Origin: Trichuris trichiura
Taxonomy: Eukaryota > Nematoda > Enoplea > Trichinellida > Trichuridae
Direction of reading: 5' to 3'
Length of the DNA: 64,000 nucleotides
Assembly: GCA_037903355.1 (NCBI GenBank)
Contig: JBAJFE010000026.1
Coordinates: 1,922,001-1,986,000 of the forward strand
In this document: positions 45,530 to 56,800 of the stretch, piece by piece
Numbering within the stretch: position 1 is the first letter of the stretch
Layout: every line of letters starts with the position of its first letter
Program-made: the position numbers and the translations under genes
Notes under the pieces: generated by a model
Seen by the model: only the letters and a program-made list of their open reading frames with translations
The model's database searches: none
What the model was told of the DNA's origin: nothing

Positions 45530-47306
45530 CATTTTTTCCCGTACCAAGAAACCACGTTTTCAAGGATAAAAGTTATCCAATAGCGCATAGCATAGTTTCT
45601 TTAGTCACCTTCCTCTTTTGCTATTAATATATAATAAACATAATGCCGATTCAGCTATATTAAATTTTCAGCGGTAGAAGCGAGCCTAATGTTAACGATC
45701 AGAGTAACTTGGGAATTACAGATCTTTGGGAAATGGACTAGAATTTGCAACTGATAATGCTTTGTCTGACTTCATTACTGCTTTTGATCAAACGCTTTTA
45801 CTTTTTTGACCATGTGGAATGTTAGGATCTAAATTTTGTTTATCGTAGCCTTCCGGACAACATTCAATCCGTCTTCAATAGTGGGCAAGGGAAACCAAGC
45901 AGCGCAGTGTGGTGGCAAGACCACTGTAGAGAATTACATTTATTGCACAACAGACCGATTCGGCAGTTAAAGTAGTTTTCAAAAACTGTTACCAGACCCA
46001 TCATTTGTTCAGAAATCTTTGCAAATACTTTCACATTGTTTTCTGAGAGCTTCCTTCCGCTTACTGAGGTTTGGATCATGTACTGGTTTTACTAGAAAGT
46101 GTGCATGTGTACAATTACCAGTTGGCCGCGCAACGTTGGTGATATAGTTCCGATAAGCCTGACGTTGGCACGCAGTTGGGTTTATCAATCTATAGCATCT
46201 TTGCTGCTGTAGCCATGGCGAATGGAACTAGTTGGTTTTCGTCGGCGAGCAAGTTTGTTTCCGCTTTTATTCGGTTTGAATAACAGAACGTTTTTATCTT
46301 GTTGACACTTTCAAGGGCAGGTTTACGGGCTGTTTTCAAATTCTGTTCCCGCGCTTTGTATTGAATTTAATATTTGAATTTTTCGCGCTTCTCTTGTTTA
46401 TTACACCTTCGCGCAAAGTAACGTATAAGTAAATGACTTTGCTGACAATCGTAATTCTGCGATTGTTAATAGTAATACTTTAAATTCCGTTCTGCTTTAT
46501 AACACATTCAGTCTTCTGTACTTTATTTCGTCACACGTGCTGTCCTGTTCTAACTTATCAACTAGTTTCGTGTTTGTTCCGTTGTTCTGTTTAGCCAACA
46601 CGCCTTTGCAGGCTCAAATGTCTTATGTCAGCGGAATGAGCAACAGTAAACTTTTTCAAGTAAATAACTATGTATGCCTTTTTTCAGATATTTGATCATC
46701 GTCGAACCTATCACGTCTAAATAGTGACGATAGAATAGCTAAATGTTGGAAGATGTAAGAATGGAGCTCCATAATACTGGCTAAATAGTGCCTGAAATTC
46801 GATAACAAACGCTTTATGCATCGATGAGCAATCATCTAGAAAAAATGGGAACTTCGTAGCGAAGAAGCACGGTGAACCCACAGTGACCTGTGGCAAACGG
46901 AGGAAATAGAGTTGTCAGATAAATCACAGCTTGAAAGTTGTGCACAAATAATATTGCGCATTTTCGGATAACTTTTTGGGTATTTTTTCATTTAAATCGA
47001 CTGTCCCGTTACTGACATGGCTTGTTTTTGTACAAGCAAAGGAATTCATTTTTTCAATTTCTTCTAGCTCTCTTCCCATTGCTTCTCTGTTTATTTTCTT
47101 GGAGTTCCTTGTCACCAGACCTAAAGGCTTTGCATGGTTCCAATTTATATGTATGCGTGCTATTTCTTTCCCATTCTAAGCAGCAGTAGTCCTTCAAAGA
47201 AGATTAATATTTGTCATCGTGCGCATTGCAATTTCGAAGTTCTACACCAATAAAAGGCATTGTAGTCGCTCTTTAGATGGCGATAGCATTGTTTTGTAGT
47301 TGTCAG

Positions 47307-47434
47307 GTTTTGTACTGCCCATGAGGAACCTGCTGTTCAAAGACAGTATTTTCAACGTTTTACTTTCAAGAAATTTGATCACGCCCAGTCAGCTCGACGC
47401 TTGGAGAAGCGAGACTCTTAGCGCCATAGTAGAA
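47307..47434 (+). CDS. Possible exon of unknown gene
   Basis: Between a GTCAG acceptor and a GTAAGT donor, a frame of 42 codons includes VLPMRNLLFKDSIFNVLLSR and SQLDAWRSETLSAIVE. No partner exon was identified. Confidence 0.25.
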
Positions 47435-48299
47435 GTAAGTTTGCATTTTTCTGATTTGCATAATCGTTCAATCGATTTATCAGAATGGTTTAATTTTCAC
47501 CCATCGATTGGAATAGATCATCATTTCTAGTATCACGTCCATGCTTCAGGTGAACTGAAATTAGCTCATTCTGAATTCAGAAAGGGTTGGAACCAAAGGT
47601 TCTTTATCTTTTTTACCTAAATGGCATTTGCAGCTGAAGTCGATAGCCTCGTGACCTACATTATTTATAGGAGGCTTTTCAATAGAACTGCAGTAGTGCA
47701 TGCATGCATGTTAAAATTTCCTGTTATGTAAATTTGGCGATTATCGGCATTCTAGGCAAACGCCAGTGCAATGCCCGATTGGATGGTGCTTTTTACGTAC
47801 TAAGCTCGGACTGGTTGTTCGCGTAAACAGTTGCTCTGTGCTGACAGTGTTGCGATATAATGAGCAATGGCTTCTAAGGTTAGTTCGTCTAAGATGGCAT
47901 TTAGTTCTTCTCTTTTTCGCCTGATAATCTTTCAGCAGTGCAAGAGCATGTATGTACCTCTTTCCGGTTTAGCCTTTTCAGCTGAAAGGCTGTTCTTTTT
48001 TGAGCAGTGCAATATAGTTAACATGGAAGATTGATAAATAAAATGACGATTCCTTTTACCGGTTAGCTGCCGTAATTTTTGTCTTCGTTGTACGAACTTC
48101 TTGACAACTAGTTTATCTTAGAACTACTGCATGACGCACCTTTGGCACTGTGACCTTTGCCTCGGGCATCCGTGCTTTGTAACCATTGCGCCAGTTGACG
48201 GCGTCACCATTAATGGGTCAATCTCGACCAGCCGACTTGGTCTGACTGTTGGGTTCATTCAAGGTTGAACAAGTGTTTCACAGAAGTCGAAAAGCTGAA

Positions 48300-50878
48300 A
48301 TGAAGAAGGAAGTACCTGATAAGGCTCATAATCAGATAAAGAGTGATTATTTTGGAAACGCCTTCCTCCTTTTGGATGGCTGCTTATTTGTTGGCATCGC
48401 TTGCGCTCTTATTTTTGCTCCTCAACGACTCATGGACACTCTTCTAGTGAGGATTTTTCAAGATCATTTTAATCAGTTTAATTTTGAATTGGTTTAGACC
48501 GAAAAGTCAGATGGAGTCCATTGGCATATGGCTCGATGCCTTGGAGCCGTTTTCCTGAGTCAAGCCGCAGTTTCCCTCATGTGGCTGTGGTCAGATGATG
48601 GTGCATGCTGCTCTAGCGTTCTTACGAGCCGACTTCAGGTGAGCGCGTCAGTGCCATTAGAAAAGGCAGAACGGTAATAGTACATTCCGTCTGCGTAAAG
48701 ATGATGTTTTGATCTTTGGCAGTGGTGCCATAAGCGTTACCTTTCCTTTTGCGCCTCAACGTTATGGTCATCGATTTTAGGCTTCTGCTCTTTCAATTTT
48801 CGCATGTTTCAAAGTTTCACTCAGTACACGCAGCGACTACACACTCGCCGATGAAGTATAGGCCATTTCTTAGTTTGTGTGTGGGTGTGTCCACTTTATC
48901 AGATCTTTTGTAGAGTTTACTGTGGATTGAAGGCCTGTTGATTGCTGAGTGCTTGCTCCTATTATGCGTTTTGTTCTACAAAAGATTTGAGATTGGAAGT
49001 ACACTTTTGACGCCGGCACAGCCTACCTACAATGCGTTGAGTCAGATTGACTCATTGTTAGCCACAGTAATTGGAGCCGTTTGGTTTGCGATGCCAGATT
49101 GGATATTGTATCGACAGGTTTGGTTTCGTGCTTAATAGGACGCGCAATCTCAATTGCGCCAAGCATGTGCAGAAGAACTGTTTAAACTTTCTTTTAAGGT
49201 TAAATTTCCACTTAACGATTCGCACATTTTTGTGTCTCGCCTGTTCGGGGCGTACCTAATGGCAACTAGTGTTTATTCCAGCAGATGCCTGTACTACAAA
49301 ACAAAAACCGACCGTCGCGTCTGGGTTTGCGGTCGAGCAGCGGTAAGTAGTTTGTACGCGCATGCTTTCTACGGAAGGGATAGCTTTTTAAAGGTAAAGT
49401 TCAAAGCAATTCATTGAAATATAAAGTTTACACAGTCATGTCTCCTCTTAGAATAGAGTTTATTAATCGAAATACGTACTCTTCTAATTCACGCAAACTC
49501 GCCAACAATGTGGAAATGAAATTGCATCTTCTCAAAAAATGTTGGGGCATGGACGCCGAAAAATTTGTTGACGATGCTTTGGTGTTGGTCTGCGTCTCCG
49601 TGCACCTTCTTGCGCAGGAGTACATCGAGCTGTCGAAGCAGGTGACTATGTCAGGTGAATACGGCGGGTGGTCAAAGAGTTCGAATTTTGACTGGCCCAC
49701 TTTTTCACGGGTCATTTGCAATATATGCGGTTTGGTGTTGTTGCGAAGGAGAATTGGTCACTTTCGATTATCCACTGCCGGCCAAACTGTTTTCATTTCA
49801 CATGCGTCTAATCGACAGTGTGTCTCTAGCGCGATGATTTGGCCAAGCGGCAAGAAGCTCTAGTGGAGTATTCCACTACGACACCAAGTCATGAGAAGAA
49901 TTTCCTTCTGATGCGGATCTGGTTTAGGGAAGTGTGTCAGGGGGGCGTGTTTGTCCACCCACACATTACTCCTCTTCCTGTTGTCAAGAACTACCTATTT
50001 TTCGTTGCAAGTTGTCAGCCTGCTGACAAAAAGCTCGTTAAAGCGCTTGATGTGGTTGCGACAAGCAAAGGTGCCTGTACACCTCGATCATCAGGCTTTT
50101 GCGCATAGGGGGAAATGACTGTTGCCTGGCATGCTCGTAGCTCTGTCGCCAGTAGCTGAGCGGTGGTTTCCGGTCTAGCCTCAACCGCAGTCCGTGGCTC
50201 CTCGTTACCTAGCACTGAACTCCGATCGCTACGAGGCATACCTTGTAGTTCAGTATCTCCAGCCGAAAACTTCTTAAACTGTTGTTCCATCGTTCGTTCA
50301 CTAGGCGAGACGCTTACGAGTTGCAGACCACTTCAGCTGCGTTATGGGGCAGTTTTTTAATTTTTGAAGTATAATGGCGCGAAAAGAGACCCTATCCATT
50401 TCTTCTTCCCTCGTACGCGCGGCGTGTATTTCGATAAAAGAAAAGCACCTTATGAAAGAGTACGACCGCAGCTGTAAAAGAATATAAGGTGGCATTATGC
50501 TAATCAGGCAAAAGAGCCATCTGAAATTAGGGTATCAAAAAAGCGACAAAGCTTTTTAGTCAATCTAATAGCTTCATTAGGAGGTGTACTTAGAATCCAT
50601 GAAATTAATCTTATTCAGATTTTAATTTCAATTATGAAAAAGTGAGGAAGAGAATCAGGCAACGCAGTTTTTTTTGAGGAGCGATGTTTTTTGTCTTAAA
50701 TTATTTGCTTTAGGTGTGCGCTGGAATCTTGTTGGCGCAAGTGTATTCGCAGTTCGCTTATCTACAATGGTGGACTGAAAATCATTGGTTTGGTATTACT
50801 CTATTTTCCATGTGGTCAGCTGGCGTTTTCGGAATTTTCTATTCGGAAGTTGTTCTTGAAAACGCACACAACCAGTGA
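48300..50878 (+). CDS. Unidentified multi-pass membrane protein with internal repeat
   Basis: Five exons, all phase 0 (48300-48446, 48498-48638, 48914-49117, 49139-49342, 50714-50878), give 286 residues. The family is not recognised. About seven hydrophobic segments are visible, including LLLDGCLFVGIACALIF, MARCLGAVFLSQAAVSLMWL, WIEGLLIAECLLLLCVLF, LLATVIGAVWFAMPDWIL, SRLFGAYLMATSVYS, CAGILLAQVYSQFAYL and ITLFSMWSAGVFGIFY. Two halves look related: an Asp-led helix with A/MP, then a D-x(2,3)-H-x(3)-R-x-x-GA-x-L segment (HWHMARCLGAVFL against HIFVSRLFGAYLM). The start ATG follows a TTTCACAG acceptor, so a 5' untranslated exon or trans-splice site is likely. The last intron (1371 nt) carries a mariner relic. 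Confidence 0.72.
49428..50420 (-). pseudogene. Decayed mariner transposase in an intron
   Basis: Three blocks of a mariner transposase appear in the right order on the minus strand. The N-terminal helix-turn-helix region (about 50290-50015) has FKKFSAGDTELQGMPRSDR and TAQLLATEL. The middle has HFPKPDPHQKEILLMTW followed by an in-frame stop (about 49950-49870). A C-terminal block has FELFDHPPYSPD (about 49690-49650), where active copies read PHPPYSPDLAPSDYH. Frameshifts and stops separate the blocks, so it is inactive. Terminal repeats were not found. Confidence 0.82.
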
Positions 50879-53817
50879 ACCCATTTTTATATACTCCCAA
50901 AGAGTAGTTCTGGGCGAGTAGTTACTTTCTTTGTATGTGTAAGAGTAAATCGCTGCAGTTCTCTTACGTTTCTGCAGCGTGCCTGGAGCGTTGGTTCGTT
51001 TTGGGCCTTTATGGGCGAGCAAATTTCTTCAAAACACTTTACGTCAATTACTTGTATCTGTTGATGAGATTCTGTAACTTATGGATAGAATCTTGCGACA
51101 GGTAACGAACTAACGAACAGAAAAACCAATGGAAGAGATAGAAAGCAATTGCTGTCTAAGCAATTGTGAAGTTTCTATTTGCCATAAACCTTTTGTTTAC
51201 GTCATTCATCATTTCCTTGGCAAAACTTCCGATTTAATTGCGCATCTTTACTCATTTTAACGCAGGCTATCAGACTTACTTGAAGATAGTTCCGTAAGCA
51301 ATCTTTACATTCCTTCTGACTACCAGGTTAGTATTTCGTTGCGTGATGTAGACGGCTGGTTTTTTCGCTACTAAAAATACTTTTTAGGCTAAATTTTAAT
51401 TTTCTGAGCATTCTTTAATTAGGAACTTTTTCATACGAAAACTACTCTTTCTTTATTATTTTGTGTAGAAATAATTTTTTTACTAATGTCAAAAAGTACA
51501 CGTAGCTTTCGAGATCAGAACACGTCTCGAAATCTCTATATTTCTTGAATTTAACAAGAAACAGTTATTTTTCTACAGAACAGGGACGAAAGTTGAAAAC
51601 CTGAAAAATACCAGCTTTTCAACGACGCCTCTCGTGGATGTGTTTTAACTATTCGGTATTTTCAAAAACCGTTTTGACTTTCTGTATGTGCCAAAAGATA
51701 TTCGGGCAATGAATTGAATTTTTAACAGTTTAATGATATTGGACTGTGGTAAATTCGTAATTGACATTATTGAATAGCGGGCGTCTTCACTTTCCGAACA
51801 TTCACTTTCCCCTTTTTTAACAGTTCAAAGTTGGTCAGAACAGTAGAAATGTTACTGAAGACCGTCTCAAAACAACCTCCTTATTCAGCAGTTTGAATTG
51901 TGAATTATCGCGTGGTTATCCTCTCACCTCGTCATCACTGTAGAAACAGTCACCTTTACTCTTTCAGACACAGGATATTCTTTGAGTGTAGCAAACAATT
52001 TCAGCGAGCTAAACTGTGCTGAGTGTTTTAATTGAATTGGTTTTCGTAGCAAAAGATAAAATAGTGGCGACGCTTGAGTTATGATTTTCGATCACTTTCT
52101 TAACGGAAATGGCGGAAAGCTTTAGTGCTCATGGGACGTATGCCTTCTACCCTGCCAAAATTTAGCACCTTTTTTGCTGCTTGAGCTTGATATGGCAAAT
52201 TGACTTAGTCTTTTAAGGAGTTGCGTTTTGCTGTTGCTTTTTACGGCTAGTTACTAAACTGGGAAGATTGTTTTACGCCACATATCAGCTGCGGCGCTGT
52301 GCAGATTGCACGTGCCAGATGGTTTAACTTGCCCTTACTTATTTTTTCAAATGTGCTGTAAATGCTTTGACACTTTGGTTTGGGTACGTACAGAGCTTCT
52401 CTTGGTTTCACCATTCTTTGCCTACTTATATGCGCACAGCGAATCTTCAATGCTAAAAGCCGAATATTCTCCTCAAGTGAGTAGCGTTTTTTCTGCTGAT
52501 GATTTCGTAGACAAGTCTGCTATCACTGAGCAGGCCTTTTTATTTATATTTTGTGTGTACGCTCACATTGGCATTTACATCAAATTCTTTCACATAATTA
52601 TTATTAAGCAGGTTGGTCTTAGCAGACCTTTAAATGGAGACTGTCTGTACGTGCAATAGTATCACTGGTTAACCGCACTTTCAGATTGCATTTGTTGAGT
52701 GACAATATTGCGAATTGTTAGCTTTGCACTTACGCGATACTTTGTTTGAAGTAATACATTTAGGCTGAATGATGAACTATGTAAAACGGTTTCTGTGAAA
52801 TCTTTGCCCCTGTCTGCGATCAACCGTACAAAATGGTACGCGAGAAATGACAACGAATGAAGTACAATACAATTTTTCATAGTAAATTAAACTCATTCCT
52901 CTCGACCGAGCTGCCCTAAAAACGGCAATAAGGCTTTCCGTTATCGCACAGACTTATAGAAGAAGCCGTCTTCCTCAGGATAATCGAATGACAGTCCAAA
53001 GCTGCATTACTCGTTCGTGTACGCCGTCGCTAAGGACCCTGCAACTCAAAGCGTGACTAATGTAAGATGCTTTTGATTGAATTCTAAGCTCAGTTCCATT
53101 TTAACACTCATGGGTGTATTGCTTTGAAATGGAAATTTTGAATTCTAATTTTATTGACCAAATTTCCAGCTTGTTTTATTAAACTGCTGTCTCTCTTTCG
53201 CTCTATTTCATTATGGCAATGTTGCTTCAGCGTAGCAAAGAGTCGCATGTTCACGCATCTAACGCAGCCATCTTTCTTCCGATGCCTTTTCAAGACAGCA
53301 TTAATTTATGGGATTTTAATTATAAAGTCTGTTGCGCTGACTTTTTGAGGATAACAAAGAAAGATGCTTCTTATAAGTGTACGTGGTCCGAACGTCGCTC
53401 GCAACAATTATACGCTTGGAGCTAGAACAAAATGAAAGCATTGAATTCACTGTTCCCGTTGATAAGCAATTACGTATTCCGGCAGTATTGTTTCTAGTGT
53501 TGGTTTCCGCCAGTGGCAATCGATTGTGAAGAATCTGCAGTGCTTCGATTTCACGTAATCCAATCAACAGACGATCAGTCGTTGGTCCAAGATGGCAATG
53601 GGTTTAATGCTACGCTGATATCTCTTGTAAACAACCTGTTCATCTGCAGTTTGAGCTGCGTACAATGCGCAATTCAATGCGTACGTTATCCAAGGCCTCT
53701 GTCTTCGTTGTATGCTTTCAGAGCAAAGCTTAAGACGTACTTTGTCGAATCCTTTTGCATTCCGCTACCTTTTTCCTTTCTTTAACAGGTTAACGTGGCA
53801 AAAGCGAATCCGTCTGA
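50879..53817. other. Unassigned stretch, probably holding 5' synaptotagmin exons
   Basis: The transmembrane and luminal exons of the downstream synaptotagmin should lie here or further left, but none could be recognised. A small open segment at 51266-51327 (LSDLLEDSSVSNLYIPSDYQ) between an acceptor and a GTTAGT donor is the only hint. Confidence 0.35.
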
Positions 53818-53820
53818 AAG

Positions 53821-56800
53821 GAAAGAGTCAACATTACCATTTACGCTACCCGTCTGCATTGCAAAATGTCTCATCTTGGCAATCGAAACCAAGCCGAACC
53901 AAAATACTTGGGCAAACTCTCTTACGTTCTTGATTATGATTTTGAGAAAGGTCAGGTAAGAAGCAGTTTTCTGAATCTGGTTCAGTTGCATTTCCAATTT
54001 GAAAAAGGGAGGGGTTGTTGCAGTGAAGCAAAACTAATTTAGTTTAAGTTTCTTGTAAAGTTTTCCGAACAGCTCAAAGCTGAAGCGGTTTTTTCATTCT
54101 GCTGAATTAAATTGATTATTTCTTCTCCAAGTGGCTAATTGCCAACATTGTTTGAGGCCTTTGATCAGCTGAGGGCCTGTAATTGTTGCGCTCGTTTGCT
54201 TGCCATCCTTTTCTTTTCAAACCGAAATCGGTTCCACGCATACCCTGTTCATCGCATATCACGCGATTCAACCTGCTGAAGTGGCTACCACAGCGGCGAG
54301 CAATCTGTCTTAGATATCTTTTTTAGAAAGGAAGGTTTGAAGTAAATGGCCTATTACAGTTCTCAATAGTTTATCCAGACTTTTCTGTAGTTTCAAAGAG
54401 TCAACCTTGACGGTATCTTTAAAGTCATCTTGTAACATCTTGTACATATCTTATCGAAATAATTGCTTAAAATGGCCATCCATTATTGCATTAAACTTCT
54501 ACGAAACAGTTCTCGTAGCCTTGTGACATTCTGTTGACTGGTCGGATCAATAGTTCTTCATCCGCAAGATAAACGTGAATTGCAGCCTAATGGCAAGTCG
54601 CAATGGTAAAAGACGTCTTCATTCTGTGGTTGAAAATTTGAAAAATGGGTATGAGAATTTCCATCTTAAATTACCTCCTTCAGATGAACTTGCCGAATTG
54701 GGCTTGCAAGTATTGGTGAACTGTGAATTCTTGAACCAGCACAATTAGTTCAGTGCGCTCAAAGGTCGTTCCTCTATACACCGTTATCCCTTAAGTATAC
54801 CATTTTGACGCTGAACTCTATTGCCTCCTTAATTGCGCTGCGTGAAGGTTTTCTTGCCAGGTTGAATGACTCCATCAGAGGATTGGCAGTCAAACGTGTC
54901 TGTTCACTTCGAACGAAATGCATTTCTGCAAAACAGTTGAACGATCAGTTTGTGATGTTACGTTGTTTTAGTAGAAGAGAACAGTGGTTGCGTTATGTTA
55001 TTGGATCAAATTCGCCCGTAGGGTGCGAATTATTTCTTGCGCGCTCAGTACAACTGCAAAGTATTACAGAGTGAAGATTAATGAAAGAAATACTGAGTGT
55101 TATCTAGTCTTTGTCTGATCACGTCAGTTGAGATGGAAAACTATGATGGTCTTAACATGTATTGGGTTCTAGAAATAATAATTCTGTGAGATTTTTTGGT
55201 TGTTATGCTCAGATAGGAAACCTCTGTTTAAAAACGAATTTTCGTTGATTGACTGCGAGCATATACTAACAGTTACAGGATGAACCTCGCCTATACATAA
55301 AGGTGTACGTTTCGTAGATTGCAATATTTGCTCGAATTGTAACTGGAAAGATCTCTGTTGTGCATTTAAGTAGCTCTCTGCAGTTGATTTCATGATGAAA
55401 GGCATATTTTTAAATGAGAAAACATTAAATCATTTTTAAAGGGGGACCTATTTACTTCTTGCTGTCACACAGTTCAGTTGTTACGCAGTGCTTTCTTTGT
55501 CAGGTTTCATAAATAGGCATAAGCGCAGATCAATACTTTTAGCTGCTCATTATAAGTTGGAAGCACTGGCAGCGTTAATACTGCTTGAAAATTGGTTATT
55601 CGTTAACGGGTCCATAGTTTTTCATGCTGAATCTCCAATACGACTTTGTGTTTGCTCGTTTCTGGATTTCTGAAATTAAACCAAACAGACGCCTACCAAC
55701 GGATGGACGAACACTTATTAGAGAAACGTCAGAGGCTAGCCAATTCAGAGTAATTACCGTTGTTCCATCTCCAGGAGCGATGATTGCGAAGTTTGTTACA
55801 CCGTCCCATTAGTTTTTACAGGCTGGGGAAGTCTGCCAGGTAACTTGGACCAGAAATTGGTTCAACTCCTAAAAGTGGTCCATATAACGCTGACCTCCTC
55901 CCGGTGTTACAGCCGACTGAACTGCTATTGCGTATCAACAGGGATTCCTTAATTTTTATGAGACGAAAGTGGCGCTCGCAAAAAATTATTAATATTCTTG
56001 ATTTTAGCTCAACAAATTATTTTTTATTTTAGGAATATTGATTCCAGTCAGTGCCTGTAGGACCTAGTTACTGGTTCCATTGGGAGAATGTTTTTGAGTA
56101 TTTAAATTTTATCAAGCAGCTTGTAGCAGGCATTCCGGTTTCGATTTCAGTTCAAAAAATTCCGTGATTTGCCGCCTGTTGACAGTCGATGAAGGGAGAG
56201 CAATAATCTAATTTTCTTGCCAACGCAGTCTGGCTCTAATCTTATCAAAAGGGACAGAAATAACGTTAGGTGATGTCGGCCTTTCGAGAAGTCACTATTA
56301 TTAGCTTCATTAGTTCAACCAGAGGAGGCAGACCAAAGACATTATCATTTGCACTTTTTTAATTTTAACAAATTCCTCTTTGCCTACCAATAAAAGTGAG
56401 AATTTAATTTAACGGTGATATATACACTATCTGAACAGTGAAGTTCGTCGCATCTCACTTTAACGCTCTAACCGCTTCCTGCGTTGCCTCGCTGTTTGAT
56501 AACAGCCCTGTTACATTAGTGCTCGGTCTGTCTACTGGCTAGGTGCCCTGTATTGCTGGAGGCAGAAATGATTTATCATCGCATTCAAAAAATATGCAAT
56601 GTTAAAATATTGAAAACAGTGCCTACATTCACATTTAGCTTTTGTTCACTATTAAAATTAGCTGTTTATTAGCTCTTAATGTTTCCTGGCCATTGTGCAA
56701 GTCCTCGTTAATGCATGCGAAGTGAAACGCTGTATAAGGCAGATGTCGAAATTGCTGCCTTTAACATTTCGGCTCTGCATAAATGGCAGCTTGACACTCT

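Larger units (their letters stand above)
44953..48299. other. Intergenic stretch with ribozyme-like element and one weak exon
   Basis: Besides the palindromic element, it contains a 10-bp hairpin (CTATTTACAT and its inverse, about 45269-45297) and a possible 42-codon exon at 47307-47434. No gene was recognised. Confidence 0.4.

Noticed and set aside
45282..45627. Two opposite-strand frames with the same protein text
   Set aside because: They arise from the long palindrome, not from protein coding.
49414..49863. 149-codon plus-strand frame
   Set aside because: It is antisense to the mariner C-terminal block, a shadow of the relic rather than a gene.
50085..50110. Another TCATCAG with a nearby stem (AGGTG/CACCT)
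   Set aside because: It lies inside the mariner transposase relic and GAAA is absent, so a hammerhead reading is not supported.
51505..51535. AGCTTTCGAG followed by a GAGA/TCTC stem
   Set aside because: It shares a few bases with the hammerhead copies but has no CTGATGA equivalent.
55840..55880. GGTTCAACTCC resembling a tRNA B box
   Set aside because: The 7-bp arms (TGGACCA/TGGTCCA) enclose only about 25 nt, with no A box or cloverleaf, so not a tRNA.
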